A stretch of DNA of 64,000 bases. Origin: Mesorhizobium sp. (GTDB lineage Bacteria > Pseudomonadota > Alphaproteobacteria > Rhizobiales > Rhizobiaceae). Position 1 is the first letter of the stretch. Every line of letters starts with the position of its first letter. Below, piece by piece: positions 8,173 through 17,892 of this stretch. A program made the translations under genes and the position numbers. The notes beneath the pieces were generated by a model, which was given only the letters and a program-made list of their open reading frames with translations, was not told the DNA's origin and searched no databases. The DNA is taken from contig SUGL01000021.1 of assembly GCA_004963905.1 (NCBI GenBank), forward strand, positions 1-64,000. The letters run 5' to 3'.

Positions 8173-9825
8173 CTATCTGTCGGCCACCTGCCAGCGCGGA
8201 TTGATCCAGGGTTCCTGGTTGGAAGGCGCCAGCGGCGTGCGGCCAAGGATGTGGTCGGACGCCTTCTCGCCGGTCATGATCGAAGGCGCGTTGAGATTGC
8301 CGTTGGTCACTCGCGGAAAGATCGAGGAATCGGCGACGCGCAAGCCCTCGACGCCGATGACCCGGCATTCCGGATCGACGACGGCGGTCAGATCGTCGGC
8401 GCGGCCCATCCTGCAGGTGCCGCAGGGATGATAGGCGCTCTCGGCGTGCTCGCGGATGAAGGCGTCGAGCTCGTCGTCGGTCTGCACATGGCTGCCCGGC
8501 GAAATCTCCTTGCCGCGGAAGCCGTCGAACGCCTTCTGGCCAAAAATCTCGCGCGTCAGCCGGATGCAATGGCGGAACTCGCTCCAGTCGTCCGGATGCG
8601 ACATGTAGTTGAAGCGGATCACCGGCTTCGCCTTCGGGTCGGGGGAGCGCAAAGTTATCGAGCCGCGCGACTTGGAGCGCATCGGCCCGACATGCGCCTG
8701 GAAGCCATGCGACTTCGCCGCCGCCTTGCCGTCGTAACGCACCGCCGCCGGGATGAAGTGGTACTGGATATCTGGGTAGTCGACGCCGGCCTGCGAGCGC
8801 ACGAAGGCGGCAGCCTCGAAATGGTTGGTGGCGCCGAGGCCGGTCTTGAAGAACAGCCACTGCGCGCCGATCATCGCCTTGGAGAAGGGATTGAGCACCG
8901 AGTTCAGCGTGATCGGCTTGGTCGCTTCCTGCTGGATATAGAGCTCCAGATGGTCCTGCAGATTGGCCCCGACGCCTGCCCGGTCGGCGATCACCTTTAT
9001 GCCGTTTTCCTGCAGATGCGCGCCGGGGCCGACGCCGGACAGCATCAGGATCTTCGGCGAATTGATCGACGAGGCCGCGACGATCACCTCACGTCGCGCC
9101 TTAACGACCTGAATCTGTTTGTTAGCTTCGATCTCGACGCCGATGGCGCGTTGATTCTCTATCACCACGCGGCGGGCGAAGCCCTTGACCAGACTCACAT
9201 TCTTTCGCCTGAGAGCCGGCTTCAGATAGGCATTGGCCGCCGACCAGCGGCGGCCGCCCAGGATGGTCTGCTCCATCGGTCCGAAGCCTTCCTGCTTCGA
9301 TCCGTTATAGTCGTCGGTGAGCTCGAAACCGGCCTGGCGACCGGCCTCCATGAAGGCGCCGTAGAGCGGGTTCTTGCGCGTGCCGCGCTGCACATGCAGC
9401 GGGCCGCCTTTGCCCCGCCAGCCGTCCTCGCCGCCATGCGAATCCTCCATGCGCTTGAAATAGGGAAGCACGTCGGCGAAGCCCCAGCCGGTCGCACCCT
9501 GCTCGGCCCAATGGTCGAAATCGCGCGCATGGCCGCGCACATAGACCATGCCGTTGATCGAGGACGAGCCGCCGATCACCTTGCCGCGCGGCGTGGCGAG
9601 CACGCGGCCGCCGAGATGCGGCTCCGGCTCGCTGGCAAAACCCCAGTCATAGAGGCTCATGTTGAGCGGGATCGACAGCGCCGACGGCATCTGGATCAGC
9701 GGCCCGATATCGGTGCCGCCGAACTCGATGACGATCACCGAGTGCCTGCCGTCTTCCGACAGCCGGTAGGCCATGGCCGAGCCGGCGGAGCCGGAGCCGA
9801 TGATGACGAAATCCGCTTCAAGCAT
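8173..9825 (-). CDS. betA: Choline dehydrogenase (GMC oxidoreductase)
   Basis: FAD-dependent oxidation of choline to betaine aldehyde at the inner membrane. The 550-residue protein has the N-terminal FAD motif [19 protein letters not shown], the GMC signature region [19 protein letters not shown], the second signature [18 protein letters not shown] and the C-terminal catalytic [10 protein letters not shown] with RVADSSIFP. The start at 9825 overlaps the end of the preceding dehydratase gene by 8 bases, so co-translation is likely. Order and overlaps place it in the BetI-controlled operon. Confidence 0.96.
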   Translation of the reverse strand: MLEADFVIIGSGSAGSAMAYRLSEDGRHSVIVIEFGGTDIGPLIQMPSALSIPLNMSLYDWGFASEPEPHLGGRVLATPRGKVIGGSSSINGMVYVRGHARDFDHWAEQGATGWGFADVLPYFKRMEDSHGGEDGWRGKGGPLHVQRGTRKNPLYGAFMEAGRQAGFELTDDYNGSKQEGFGPMEQTILGGRRWSAANAYLKPALRRKNVSLVKGFARRVVIENQRAIGVEIEANKQIQVVKARREVIVAASSINSPKILMLSGVGPGAHLQENGIKVIADRAGVGANLQDHLELYIQQEATKPITLNSVLNPFSKAMIGAQWLFFKTGLGATNHFEAAAFVRSQAGVDYPDIQYHFIPAAVRYDGKAAAKSHGFQAHVGPMRSKSRGSITLRSPDPKAKPVIRFNYMSHPDDWSEFRHCIRLTREIFGQKAFDGFRGKEISPGSHVQTDDELDAFIREHAESAYHPCGTCRMGRADDLTAVVDPECRVIGVEGLRVADSSIFPRVTNGNLNAPSIMTGEKASDHILGRTPLAPSNQEPWINPRWQVADR

Positions 9826-10822
9826 TGTTCATATGCGCCATAAAGTCGGCGAGCGAGACATTGCCGCCGGTAGCCACCACAAGGACGGTTTTGCCCGCCA
9901 CATTCACCTTGCCGCCGAGAAGCGCGGCAAGCGACGCCGCGCCCGAAGGCTCGAGCACCAGCTTCATCCGCTCGAAGGCGATCTTCATTGCTCGCCGCAC
10001 CGAGGCATCGTCGACCGTGACACCGCGAACGCCGGCAGCACTTACCGCCGCGAACGGCGCCTCGCCGGGTTTCCTCGCCATCAGCCCGTCGCAGATCGAT
10101 TGCGGCCCGATCGGCATGGTCTCGATCGCGCCATGCGCGAGCGACGAGCCCATGCCGTTGAAGCCTTCAGGCTCGACGGCGATGATCTCGGTCCTGGGCG
10201 ACAGATAGTGGAAGGCGAGCGCCACGCCGCCGATCAGCCCGCCGCCGCCGACCGAGCAGAAGACGAGATCGGCATGCGCTTTCTTCGCCGACAGTTGATC
10301 AAGCGCTTCCAGCCCGGCGCCGGCCTGGCCGGCGACGATCTCCGGGTCGTCGAAGGGATGCAGCAGCGTGAGACCCTCAGTCTCGGCGATCTCGCGCGCC
10401 TTGGCCGCGGCCACTTCCTCGCGGGCGCGGTCGCCATGATCCGTCAGAACGACCCGCGCGCCATAGCCGGCTGTCGCATCGCGTTTGGCGGCCGGCGCGT
10501 CGATCGGCATGACGATGGTGACGGGAATGCCGAGCGCCTGGCCGGCAGCCGCCAGCCCTTGCGCGAAATTGCCGGAGGAATAGGCGACGACGCCCTTCTT
10601 CGCCTCGTCGGGCGACAGCCGCTTCAGCCGCCAATAGGCGCCGCGCACCTTAAAGGAGCCGGCCCATTGCAGCGATTCCGGCTTGATGAAGACGCGCGCC
10701 GCGCCCGTCTCCCTGGCGAGTGCCGCCGACTCCAGCAGCGGCGTCACCTGCGTGGCCGCGGACGTCACTGCATAGGCCTGCGTCAGGTGGTCGAGCGTGG
10801 GAACCAGAACGTCAGCCATCAT
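9818..10822 (-). CDS. PLP-dependent threonine/serine dehydratase-like protein
   Basis: A fold-type II pyridoxal-phosphate enzyme (334 aa) of the threonine/serine dehydratase or racemase group. The cofactor lysine is in [14 protein letters not shown] and the phosphate-binding glycine loop is [22 protein letters not shown] is the substrate loop. There is no C-terminal ACT regulatory domain, so it is the short catabolic type. It probably deaminates serine or threonine to a 2-oxo acid and ammonia; the substrate is not certain. It sits inside the bet operon, overlapping betC by 4 bases and betA by 8, which links it to choline/betaine use. Confidence 0.85.
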   Translation of the reverse strand: MMADVLVPTLDHLTQAYAVTSAATQVTPLLESAALARETGAARVFIKPESLQWAGSFKVRGAYWRLKRLSPDEAKKGVVAYSSGNFAQGLAAAGQALGIPVTIVMPIDAPAAKRDATAGYGARVVLTDHGDRAREEVAAAKAREIAETEGLTLLHPFDDPEIVAGQAGAGLEALDQLSAKKAHADLVFCSVGGGGLIGGVALAFHYLSPRTEIIAVEPEGFNGMGSSLAHGAIETMPIGPQSICDGLMARKPGEAPFAAVSAAGVRGVTVDDASVRRAMKIAFERMKLVLEPSGAASLAALLGGKVNVAGKTVLVVATGGNVSLADFMAHMNNA

Positions 10823-12348
10823 TCGCCTCGCGGATACCGTTTGCTCTCTTCGAGATTGTCGAGATTCATGTGATTGCGCATGTAGCGCTCCGATGCCTTC
10901 TGCAGCGGCTGGAAGTCCCAGGGGTAGTAGGCGCCGTTGCGCAGCGCCGGGTATACGACCCAGCGGCGCGCCTGGCTTTCACGGACTGCGGCGTCGAAGC
11001 CGGCCATGTCCCAGCGCGCCCGGACCCTGTCCATGAACGCCGCCACCAGGGCAGCGTTCGCGGGATCGTCGGCGAGGTTGTCGCGCTCGAGCGGGTCGGC
11101 TTCGAGATCGAACAACTGCGGTGTGTCTAGCTCGCAATGGACGAATTTGTATTTGCCGTCGCGGATCGCGACCAGCGGCGCATAGGAGCCTTCGGCGGCA
11201 TATTCCATCAGCACCGGCGCGGTGCGCGCCTTGCCGCCGAGCAGCGGCAGCAGCGACTGGCCGTCCGTCCACGGCGCTATTTGTGCGATGTCGATGCCGG
11301 CGAGGTCGCAAAGCGTCGGCGTCACGTCGAGATTGGAAACCGGCGCCTCGACGAGGCCGGCCGGCACGCCCTTGCCGGCGATCATCAAGGGCACGCGCGC
11401 GGAACCCTCGAAGAAGCTCATCTTGAACCACAGGCCGCGTTCGCCCAGCATGTCGCCGTGATCCGAGCAGAACAGGATGGTGGTGTCGTCGAGCATGCGG
11501 GTGCGCTCGAGCACGTCCAGAAGCTCGCCGAGCTTGTCGTCGACATAGGAAATGTTGGCGAAGTAGCCGCGCCGCGAGCGCCGCACCTGCTCGGGCGTGA
11601 TCTCGAAGGACTGGTAGTCGCTCGCTCGATAGAGGCGCTGCGAATGCGTGTCCTGCTCGTCATGCCGGATGAACGGCGTTTCAGGGTCGAGCGCCTGGCA
11701 ATTCTCGTAGAGATCCCAGTACTGCTTGCGCGCGACATAGGGATCGTGCGGGTGCGAGAGCGATACGGTGAGGCACCACGGCCGGCGGCCCGGATCGTCC
11801 TGCTCGCGCGAAAGCTGGTAGAGTTTTTGCTCGGCCAGGAAGGTGACCTCGTCGTCATACTCCATCTGGTTGGTGGTCTCGGCGACGCCGGCGCCGGTGA
11901 CCGAGCCCAGATTGTGGTACCACCAGTCGATGCGCTCGCCGGGCTTGCGATAGTCGGGCGTCCAGCCGAAATCCGCGGGATAGATGTCGGTGGTCAGCCG
12001 CTCCTCGAAGCCGTGCAATTGATCCGGCCCGACGAAATGCATCTTGCCGGACAGGCAGGTGTAATAGCCGGCGCCGCGCAGGTGGTGGGCGAAGGTCGGG
12101 ATCGAAGAGCAGAACTCGGCCGCGTTGTCATAGACCCCGGTGCGTGACGGCAACTGGCCGCTCATGAACGAGGCGCGGCCGGGAGCGCAGAGCGGCGAGG
12201 CCGTGTAGTTGTTGACGAAACGCGCCGAGCGGGCGGCGAGCGCCGTGAGATGCGGCACATGCAGGAAGTCGGCAGGCCCGTCGGGAAAGAGCGTGCCGTT
12301 GAGCTGATCGACCATGACGATCAGGAAATTGGGTCGTCGGCTCGTCAA
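10819..12348 (-). CDS. betC: Choline-sulfatase
   Basis: Hydrolyses choline-O-sulfate to choline and sulfate, feeding BetA/BetB. The type I sulfatase signature is seen as [19 protein letters not shown], with C54 the residue converted to formylglycine. Metal ligands are in LIVMVDQLN near the N-terminus and in [14 protein letters not shown]. The second signature region is [19 protein letters not shown]. At 509 aa it has the length of the characterised rhizobial enzyme, with a choline-sulfatase C-terminal tail. It overlaps betI by 4 bases (ATGA) and the next gene by 4, so the block is one operon. Confidence 0.95.
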   Translation of the reverse strand: MTSRRPNFLIVMVDQLNGTLFPDGPADFLHVPHLTALAARSARFVNNYTASPLCAPGRASFMSGQLPSRTGVYDNAAEFCSSIPTFAHHLRGAGYYTCLSGKMHFVGPDQLHGFEERLTTDIYPADFGWTPDYRKPGERIDWWYHNLGSVTGAGVAETTNQMEYDDEVTFLAEQKLYQLSREQDDPGRRPWCLTVSLSHPHDPYVARKQYWDLYENCQALDPETPFIRHDEQDTHSQRLYRASDYQSFEITPEQVRRSRRGYFANISYVDDKLGELLDVLERTRMLDDTTILFCSDHGDMLGERGLWFKMSFFEGSARVPLMIAGKGVPAGLVEAPVSNLDVTPTLCDLAGIDIAQIAPWTDGQSLLPLLGGKARTAPVLMEYAAEGSYAPLVAIRDGKYKFVHCELDTPQLFDLEADPLERDNLADDPANAALVAAFMDRVRARWDMAGFDAAVRESQARRWVVYPALRNGAYYPWDFQPLQKASERYMRNHMNLDNLEESKRYPRGE

Positions 12349-12935
12349 GGCAGGCTCCGTCCGTTGAGCTTGGTTTCGAGATAGTCTTCGACCAGCGCGA
12401 TCGCGGTGGCCGCATTGGGCACGCCATCCTTCAGCGCGCGCCGGATGTAGAGCCCGTCGATCAGCGCCGCGGTGGCTTCCGCCACGCGGTCGGCCTCGGC
12501 TTTGGGCAGGATACCGGTCAAGCCGCTCATCAGATTGGAATTGAGACGCCGGGCGTAAACACGCAGCAGGCGGCGCAGTTCGGTCGATTTCTGCGCCTCG
12601 ACATAGAAGGCGAGCCAGGCTGCGATGATCTCGGGCTGGAATTGGTCGTCGGAGAAACTGACCGCGACGACGGCCGAGACACGCTGACGCGGCGTGGTGG
12701 CAAGGCGAAGCGCGTGCCGTGTGTCGGCGTTGAGCTCGGCAAGGATGTGCCGCATCGTCGCGAACAGCAGCTCGTCCTTGGCGCCGAAATAATGATGCGC
12801 GAGCGCCGAGGACACGCCGGCGCGCCCGGCGATCTCCGACATGGTCACGTCCAGCGAACCGCGCTCGCCGATCGCCGAGATCGTCGCGTCGATGAGCGCC
12901 TTGCGGCGCAGCGGTTCCATTCCGATTTTCGGCAT
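12345..12935 (-). CDS. betI: Transcriptional repressor BetI (TetR family)
   Basis: TetR-family repressor of the choline-betaine pathway, 196 aa from the chosen start. The N-terminus [19 protein letters not shown] is the classic BetI beginning, followed by the helix-turn-helix [20 protein letters not shown]. The C-terminal domain senses choline in characterised homologs. A longer frame begins at 12986, but it would run through the palindromic operator at 12964-12993, so I use ATG 12935. It heads the minus-strand bet operon and overlaps betC by 4 bases. Confidence 0.94.
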   Translation of the reverse strand: MPKIGMEPLRRKALIDATISAIGERGSLDVTMSEIAGRAGVSSALAHHYFGAKDELLFATMRHILAELNADTRHALRLATTPRQRVSAVVAVSFSDDQFQPEIIAAWLAFYVEAQKSTELRRLLRVYARRLNSNLMSGLTGILPKAEADRVAEATAALIDGLYIRRALKDGVPNAATAIALVEDYLETKLNGRSLP

Positions 12936-12963
12936 GTGGGAGATCCAGTTCCCGCAGAGATTA

Positions 12964-12993
12964 TTTTTTATTGACGGATCAATCAATAAAAAA
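12964..12993. promoter_or_regulatory. Putative BetI operator (perfect palindrome)
   Basis: A perfect inverted repeat with 11-base arms, TTTTTTATTGA (12964-12974) and TCAATAAAAAA (12983-12993), spaced by CGGATCAA. It lies about 30 bases upstream of the betI start. A nested ATTGA-CGGA-TCAAT repeat is also present. Position and symmetry fit autoregulation by a TetR-type repressor; choline would release it. The assignment is inference from context. Confidence 0.72.
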
Positions 12994-13123
12994 TCGGTGT
13001 TGCGATCAACCGATCGTGTGGCTCTGGCCCATGCCTCCGACTGGAAAACGGTTCATTGTTGAACAATATTAAATAACTGGCCGCGACAGGACGTGCTAGG
13101 CTGCGCGGCAAATGGAGGCTGCC

Positions 13124-14290
13124 ATGACCGCATGCATCGTCGGCTGGGCGCATTCGCGCTTCGGCAAGCTCGAAGGCGAAACGCTGGAGGGCCTCATCAC
13201 CAAGGTCGCCGTGGACGCGCTCGACCACGCCGGCATCGGCCCGGACGATGTCGACGAGATCGTGCTCGGCCACTTCAACGCCGGCTTCTCGCCACAGGAT
13301 TTCACCGCGAGCCTCGTTCTGCAGGCTGACGATCGGCTGCGCTTCAAGCCGGCGACGCGCGTCGAGAATGCCTGCGCCACCGGTTCCGCCGCCGTCAGGC
13401 AGGGCATCCGCGCCATCGACGCCAATGCCGCCCGCATCGTGTTGGTGGTTGGCGCCGAGCAGATGACCACGACGCCCGGCCCGGAGATCGGCAAGAACCT
13501 GCTCAAGGCCTCCTACCTGCCGGAGGACGGGGACACGCCAGCCGGTTTCGCCGGCGTCTTCGGTAAGATCGCGCAGGCCTATTTCCAGCGCTATGGCGAC
13601 CAGTCGGACGCGCTTGCCATGATTGCCGCCAAGAACCACAAAAACGGCGTCGAAAATCCCTATGCCCAGATGCGCAAGGATTTCGGCTACGAGTTCTGCC
13701 GCCAGGAGAGCGAGAAGAACCCGTTCGTCGCTGGCCCCTTGAAGCGCACCGACTGCTCGCTGGTTTCGGACGGCGCGGCGGCGCTGGTGCTTACGGATAC
13801 GGCGACGGCCTTGAAGATGCGCCGCGCCGTCACCTTCCGCGCCAACGAGCATGTCCAGGATTTCCTGCCGATGTCGAAGCGCGACATCCTTGGCTTCGAT
13901 GGCTGCGAGCGGGCCTGGGGGCAGGCGCTGAAGAAGGCCGGCGTCACCCTCGACGACCTCTCCTTCGTCGAGACGCATGACTGCTTCACCATCGCCGAAC
14001 TCATCGAATACGAAGCGATGGGCCTAGCCAAGCCCGGCGAGGGTGCGAAGCTCGCGATGGAGGGCGTGACGGCGAAGGATGGTCGCCTGCCGGTCAATCC
14101 GTCCGGCGGGCTGAAGGCCAAGGGCCATCCGATCGGCGCCACCGGCGTCTCGATGCACGTGCTGACAGCCATGCAGCTCACCGGCGAGGCCGGCGGCATC
14201 CAGGTGCCGGGTGCCAAGCTCGGCGGCATCTTCAACATGGGCGGCGCGGCGGTGGCCAATTACGTTTCCATTCTCGACCGGATCAGGTAG
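13124..14290 (+). CDS. Thiolase-family acyl-CoA acetyltransferase
   Basis: A thiolase-superfamily protein (388 aa) of the acetyl-CoA acetyltransferase/SCP-x-like group, which forms or cleaves beta-ketoacyl-CoA. The nucleophilic cysteine is in RVENACATGSAAVRQG (C84), the histidine region is VETHDCFTIAELIEYE, and the C-terminal loop is NPSGGLKAKGHPIGATG. The second active-site cysteine of true thiolases (CxG near the C-terminus) is not evident: the region reads GGIFNMGGAAVANYVS. That pattern is typical of the SCP-x/lipid-transfer-type branch. GGAGG at 13114-13118 fixes the start at 13124. It is transcribed away from betI; the physiological substrate is unknown. Confidence 0.85.
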   Translation: MTACIVGWAHSRFGKLEGETLEGLITKVAVDALDHAGIGPDDVDEIVLGHFNAGFSPQDFTASLVLQADDRLRFKPATRVENACATGSAAVRQGIRAIDANAARIVLVVGAEQMTTTPGPEIGKNLLKASYLPEDGDTPAGFAGVFGKIAQAYFQRYGDQSDALAMIAAKNHKNGVENPYAQMRKDFGYEFCRQESEKNPFVAGPLKRTDCSLVSDGAAALVLTDTATALKMRRAVTFRANEHVQDFLPMSKRDILGFDGCERAWGQALKKAGVTLDDLSFVETHDCFTIAELIEYEAMGLAKPGEGAKLAMEGVTAKDGRLPVNPSGGLKAKGHPIGATGVSMHVLTAMQLTGEAGGIQVPGAKLGGIFNMGGAAVANYVSILDRIR

Positions 14291-14343
14291 AAGCGGCCCG
14301 CATTGAAGCGGCACCCACTGGGTGCCCGCGTGCGGGAGGCAGC

Positions 14344-15348
14344 ATGGCAAATCCGGTTCTGGTCGAGGTTCTGCGTGGCGCGGTGGTCGAAAGCGCCCAT
14401 CGCGGCGCTCTCTCCGTTTTCGATGCCGACGGCAAATCCGTCTTGGAGATCGGCGACACGGCGCGCCCGGTTTTCCCGCGCTCGGCGGTGAAGGCGATCC
14501 AGGCGCTGCCGCTGGTCGAATCGGGTGCTGCCGACGCCTATGGCTTCGGCGACCGCGAGCTGGCACTCGCTTGCGCCTCGCATTCGGGCGAACCGGCGCA
14601 TGTCGAACTGGCGCAAGCGATGCTTGCCAAGGCCGGCCTCGACCGGGCGGCGCTGGAATGCGGCGCGCATTGGCCGTCGAGCCATGATGCCGCCATCGCG
14701 CTCGCCCGCGCTGGCGGTGTGCCGAACGCTTTGCACAACAACTGCTCGGGCAAGCATTCCGGCTTCCTCTGCACCTGCGTGCATTCCGGCATCGCGCATC
14801 GCGGCTACGTCAAGGCCGGCCACGCGCTCCAGGCGATGGTGCGCGACGCCATGCAATCCGTGACCGGCGCCGCGCATGACGTAGACCATTGCGGCACGGA
14901 TGGCTGCTCGATCCCCACCTATGCCGTGCCGCTGAAAAGCTTCGCGCTCGGCTTTGCCCGCATGGCGACGGGCAGGGGCTTTGCGCCCGAGCGCGCCAAG
15001 GCGGCGAAGCGGCTGCTCTCGGCCTGCATGGCCGAGCCGTTTCTGGTGGCCGGCACCGGCAAGGCGGACCTCGCGCTGATGCAGGCCGCCCCCGGCCGCA
15101 TTTTCGTCAAGACCGGCGCCGAAGCCGTCTACTGCGCCGCTGTTCCCGAACTTGGCCTCGGCATTGCCTTGAAATGCGACGACGGCGCCGGCCGCGCCTC
15201 CGAAGTGATGATCGCGGCGGTGCTGGCAAGACTGCTGCGCAGCGACGAAGCGCTCGCGGAAAAGCTCAACGAGCTCGCCCGTCCGCCGGTCCAAAGCCGC
15301 GTCGGCGCCAAGGTCGGCTTGCTGCGACCGACGGCGGCGCTGAGCTAG
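14344..15348 (+). CDS. L-asparaginase, Rhizobium etli (ReAV/class 3) type
   Basis: Hydrolyses asparagine to aspartate and ammonia. This 334-aa protein belongs to the Rhizobium etli-type family, unrelated to the E. coli enzymes and resembling serine beta-lactamase-like folds. Residues expected for catalysis are present: S47-x-x-K50 in FPRSAVKAIQALP, S79 in ACASHSGEPAHVE, and the zinc/structural C134 and K137 in HNNCSGKHSGFL, with the second cysteine in DHCGTDGCSIP. It follows the thiolase by 53 bases on the same strand. Its end overlaps the convergent beta-helix gene by 4 bases. Confidence 0.9.
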   Translation: MANPVLVEVLRGAVVESAHRGALSVFDADGKSVLEIGDTARPVFPRSAVKAIQALPLVESGAADAYGFGDRELALACASHSGEPAHVELAQAMLAKAGLDRAALECGAHWPSSHDAAIALARAGGVPNALHNNCSGKHSGFLCTCVHSGIAHRGYVKAGHALQAMVRDAMQSVTGAAHDVDHCGTDGCSIPTYAVPLKSFALGFARMATGRGFAPERAKAAKRLLSACMAEPFLVAGTGKADLALMQAAPGRIFVKTGAEAVYCAAVPELGLGIALKCDDGAGRASEVMIAAVLARLLRSDEALAEKLNELARPPVQSRVGAKVGLLRPTAALS

Positions 15349-16721
15349 CTGACCTTGTTGCGCTCTACGGTCAGATGCGAGTAGCCGCTCTCGCTTGACT
15401 TGGCGAGATCGCCGGTCGCCGGATCGGCCCAGCGCTGGCCGACAATCGCGCCGTTCTGCGCGCTATCGATGACATTGTCCGAGATGACGGCGCTGCCGGA
15501 GCCCTCGACGACGCTGACGACGATACCGGTTCCAGCCTTGCGGATGACGTTTCCCGTCGCCACCACATTGCGCAGATAGGGCCCCCAGCCGAGCTGCATC
15601 CCGTAGAGCGGCGCGTTCTCGACCACGTTGCCGGAGACCGTGGTGTCGGCCTCGGCGCTGATGCCGACGCCGAAGCCCGGTGGGTCGGCTGTGTAGGGGC
15701 CGACTGTCGTCAGGTTGCGCACGATGTTGTTCGAGCACACCGCCATGCGCCCGCCTTCGTTGAAGTTGACGATCGATATGCCGTTTGCGGCGCCGTCGAC
15801 CAGATTGTTGCTGAGGATGGCGCCCTCGAAGGAGAATTCCGAATAGATCCCGGTCTCGCCCGAGCGCGAGCAGGTGTTGCCGGTGATCTGCAGATTGCTG
15901 GAGCTGTTGGCGCGGATCGCCGAGAAGGCACAATCCGAGACGACGTTGCCCGAGATGATGACATTGCCGGCGCGGAAGGCGTTGATGCCGTTGCCGTTCT
16001 GGCCGGTGCCGCCGCTTCTCGCGCCGATGCGCTGAACGCGGTTGCCGCTGACGATGGTGCCGTCCTCTGCTGCCTGCCAGCGATGCACGAGTATGCCGCC
16101 ATTGGCGCAGTCGGAGACCGTATTGCCCGAGATTTCCAGCCCGCCGGCCTCGACCGAATAGATGCCGGCGTCCGCGGCGCCCGAAATATCGGAGCGGCCG
16201 ACGCGACCGACGACATGCTCCAGCGCCAGCCCGTTCTTGCCGCTGCCGGTGACCTGGCAATTGTCGATGGCGAGATGGGTGACGCGACGCAGATCGAGCA
16301 GTCCTTGCGTATAGTCGGCCAGCCAGCGATTGCTGCCATCGAGCACCAGTCCGCTGAGTTCGATATGCTCGGCCTGCTCGGCCATCATCAGATGACCGTT
16401 GCCGCCATAGACGATGCGGGTTGCGCCGGGCACGCCCGACAGCCGCACCCGCGCCGGCAGCTTCAGATTGGAAACCAGGTAGGTGCCGGGCGGCAGGAAG
16501 ACCGGTGCGTCGCGGTCGCTCGCGTCGGCGAGCATTTTGGCGAAGGCCTTGCTCTGATCGTCCAGCGCGCCCGGCTGCACGCCGATCCCGATGGCGTTGA
16601 TCGAGCCGCGCATCGCGGCCGTCTCGATGCCGGGCAGCATCTTCGCCGATGCCTTGCCGGAAAAGAGCCCGGCAACGGCGAGGCCGGCGGTCCGGGCAAG
16701 CAGCGTTCGTCTGTTCAACAT
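15345..16721 (-). CDS. Tat-exported parallel beta-helix repeat protein (TIGR03808-like)
   Basis: A 458-aa predicted periplasmic protein. The N-terminus MLNRRTLLARTAGLAVAGLF is a twin-arginine signal peptide ending near GKASA. The mature part starts with a pectate-lyase-3-like segment (GVQPGALDDQSKAFAKML, FLPPGTYLVSNL). It continues as many beta-helix coils with recurring ISGN-V-DC-N-GI units (LEISGNTVSDCANGGILVH; VIISGNVVSDCAFSAIRAN). Such folds bind or cleave polysaccharides; no catalytic set is recognisable. I start at 16721 because the Tat motif begins there. This matches an uncharacterised alphaproteobacterial family of Tat-exported repeat proteins. Confidence 0.85.
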   Translation of the reverse strand: MLNRRTLLARTAGLAVAGLFSGKASAKMLPGIETAAMRGSINAIGIGVQPGALDDQSKAFAKMLADASDRDAPVFLPPGTYLVSNLKLPARVRLSGVPGATRIVYGGNGHLMMAEQAEHIELSGLVLDGSNRWLADYTQGLLDLRRVTHLAIDNCQVTGSGKNGLALEHVVGRVGRSDISGAADAGIYSVEAGGLEISGNTVSDCANGGILVHRWQAAEDGTIVSGNRVQRIGARSGGTGQNGNGINAFRAGNVIISGNVVSDCAFSAIRANSSSNLQITGNTCSRSGETGIYSEFSFEGAILSNNLVDGAANGISIVNFNEGGRMAVCSNNIVRNLTTVGPYTADPPGFGVGISAEADTTVSGNVVENAPLYGMQLGWGPYLRNVVATGNVIRKAGTGIVVSVVEGSGSAVISDNVIDSAQNGAIVGQRWADPATGDLAKSSESGYSHLTVERNKVS

Positions 16722-16827
16722 CGGCACAGGTCCTGGCGTTTCGCCCGGTTCATCGCAGGAATCGTGCCAAGGCAGGTCCGCAGGCAAATCGCTTGTGCAG
16801 CCGCCTCACCAAGCCTAAGTTCATTGA

Positions 16828-17310
16828 ATGAGCAGAGCTTTCACACGCGAAGAAGACAGCGAAAATGCGATCGCCGGCGTCGGCGAACGGCCGATCAGCC
16901 CGCATCGCAATCTGGTGACGGAGCGCGGTCTGGCGATGATCGAGGAGAACCTGGCCGAGCTGCGCGACCTGATGGCCAAGGCCGAAAGGCGTGGCGACCG
17001 CGAGCGCCTCGCTGTCGTGTCGCGCGACCTGCGCTACTGGACCGCCCGGCGCGAAAGCGCCGAGCTTTCGGTGCCCGAGCCGGGCAGTGACGTTGTCCGC
17101 TTCGGCATGGGCGTCACGCTGGAAAACGATGACGGCAAAAAGGTGCATTGGCGCATCGTCGGCGAGGACGAGGCCAACCCCTCGAAAGGCAGTATCTCCC
17201 ATGTCTCGCCGATGGCGGTCGCGCTGTTCGGCAAGAAGGTTGGCGAAGTCGTCTCGGTCAACGGCAAGGAATGGGAGATCGTCAAGCTCTCGGACAAGGC
17301 CGAGAACTAG
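16828..17310 (+). CDS. GreA/GreB-family protein with altered tip
   Basis: A 160-aa relative of the transcript-cleavage factors. The C-terminal FKBP-like domain that docks in the RNA polymerase secondary channel is clear (GVTLENDDGKKVHWRIVGED, SISHVSPMAVALFGKKVGE, KEWEIVKL). The N-terminal coiled coil is present, but the acidic tip GDLSENAEY of GreA is replaced by GDRERLAVVSRDL. The first Asp is kept while the second acidic residue is shifted. It may therefore bind polymerase without normal cleavage activity, like Gfh1 or Rnk-type proteins. That is inference. Confidence 0.8.
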   Translation: MSRAFTREEDSENAIAGVGERPISPHRNLVTERGLAMIEENLAELRDLMAKAERRGDRERLAVVSRDLRYWTARRESAELSVPEPGSDVVRFGMGVTLENDDGKKVHWRIVGEDEANPSKGSISHVSPMAVALFGKKVGEVVSVNGKEWEIVKLSDKAEN

Positions 17311-17392
17311 CTCCCTAAGCACAGAACTTCGACCGGTCGGCTATTTGCGTTGGCAGGTCGCATGCCTTGGCGATTGGCCGAACCGCCCGTCT

Positions 17393-17580
17393 CTTCGTCA
17401 TCCACGGGCGGAGCAAGGAGCGAAGCGACGCGGCGCAGACCCGAGGATCCATTCCGTGACATACGAGCGTCGCAACGGTGCAGAATTCTGCTCCGCTGCA
17501 CCTTTAGGCTGAGGAAACGGAATGGATTCCAGGGTCCCCGCGACGCCGCTTCGCGGCTGCTTTGCCCTGGAATGACGAAG
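17393..17580. repeat. Rhizobial-type intergenic inverted repeat
   Basis: The 348-base gap 17311-17658 holds no convincing gene but a long imperfect inverted repeat. The outer ends are CTTCGTCA (17393-17400) and TGACGAAG (17573-17580). Inner arms pair GAGCGAAGCGACGCGGCG with CGACGCCGCTTCGCG, and ATCCATTCCGT with ACGGAATGGAT. This layout fits a dispersed element of the RIME or MITE kind. It lies at the 3' ends of the convergent Gre-like and AbrB-like genes. Confidence 0.65.
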
Positions 17581-17658
17581 CTGGGAGGCTTTGGCCAATC
17601 CGCAACCTTTGCGCTGATCTTCGCCGAAACCCGCAGTGAAAATCGTCTCTGCCGGCCT

Positions 17659-17892
17659 CTATTTTGCTAGCTTGCGCAGTGCGGCTTCGTATTTGTCCAT
17701 GACATCGCGAGCAGCGTTCATTTGTCGTTTGTAGTTGCCGTGCCGCATTGGCCTTAGAATGAGGCCGTCGCCGGTTTCGGTGATCCGGAGCTCATCGCCG
17801 ACTTGAAGGTCCAAGCTGTCAAGCATTTCGCGTGGCAGCAGCAAGGCCCCCGATCCGTCCTCAAGCCTGTGGATGGTTGTCTTGAACATCAT
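17659..17892 (-). CDS. AbrB/MazE-type DNA-binding protein (orphan antitoxin-like)
   Basis: A small protein (about 77 aa from ATG 17892; 17889 is also possible) with a SpoVT/AbrB swapped-hairpin domain: FKTTIHRLEDGSGALLLPRE then LDLQVGDELRITETGDGLILRP. In toxin-antitoxin pairs this fold is the antitoxin, followed by a PIN, MazF or Doc toxin. No toxin gene follows here: the next stretch is the intergenic repeat. It starts about 57 bases after the mutase stop and is on the same strand. It may be an orphan regulator or the remnant of a pair. Confidence 0.75.
   Translation of the reverse strand: MMFKTTIHRLEDGSGALLLPREMLDSLDLQVGDELRITETGDGLILRPMRHGNYKRQMNAARDVMDKYEAALRKLAK

Noticed and set aside
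6485..8431. 648-codon plus-strand open frame opposite betB
   Set aside because: Arg/His/Ala-rich shadow of betB and the betA end; no family motifs, while the minus strand encodes a complete aldehyde dehydrogenase.
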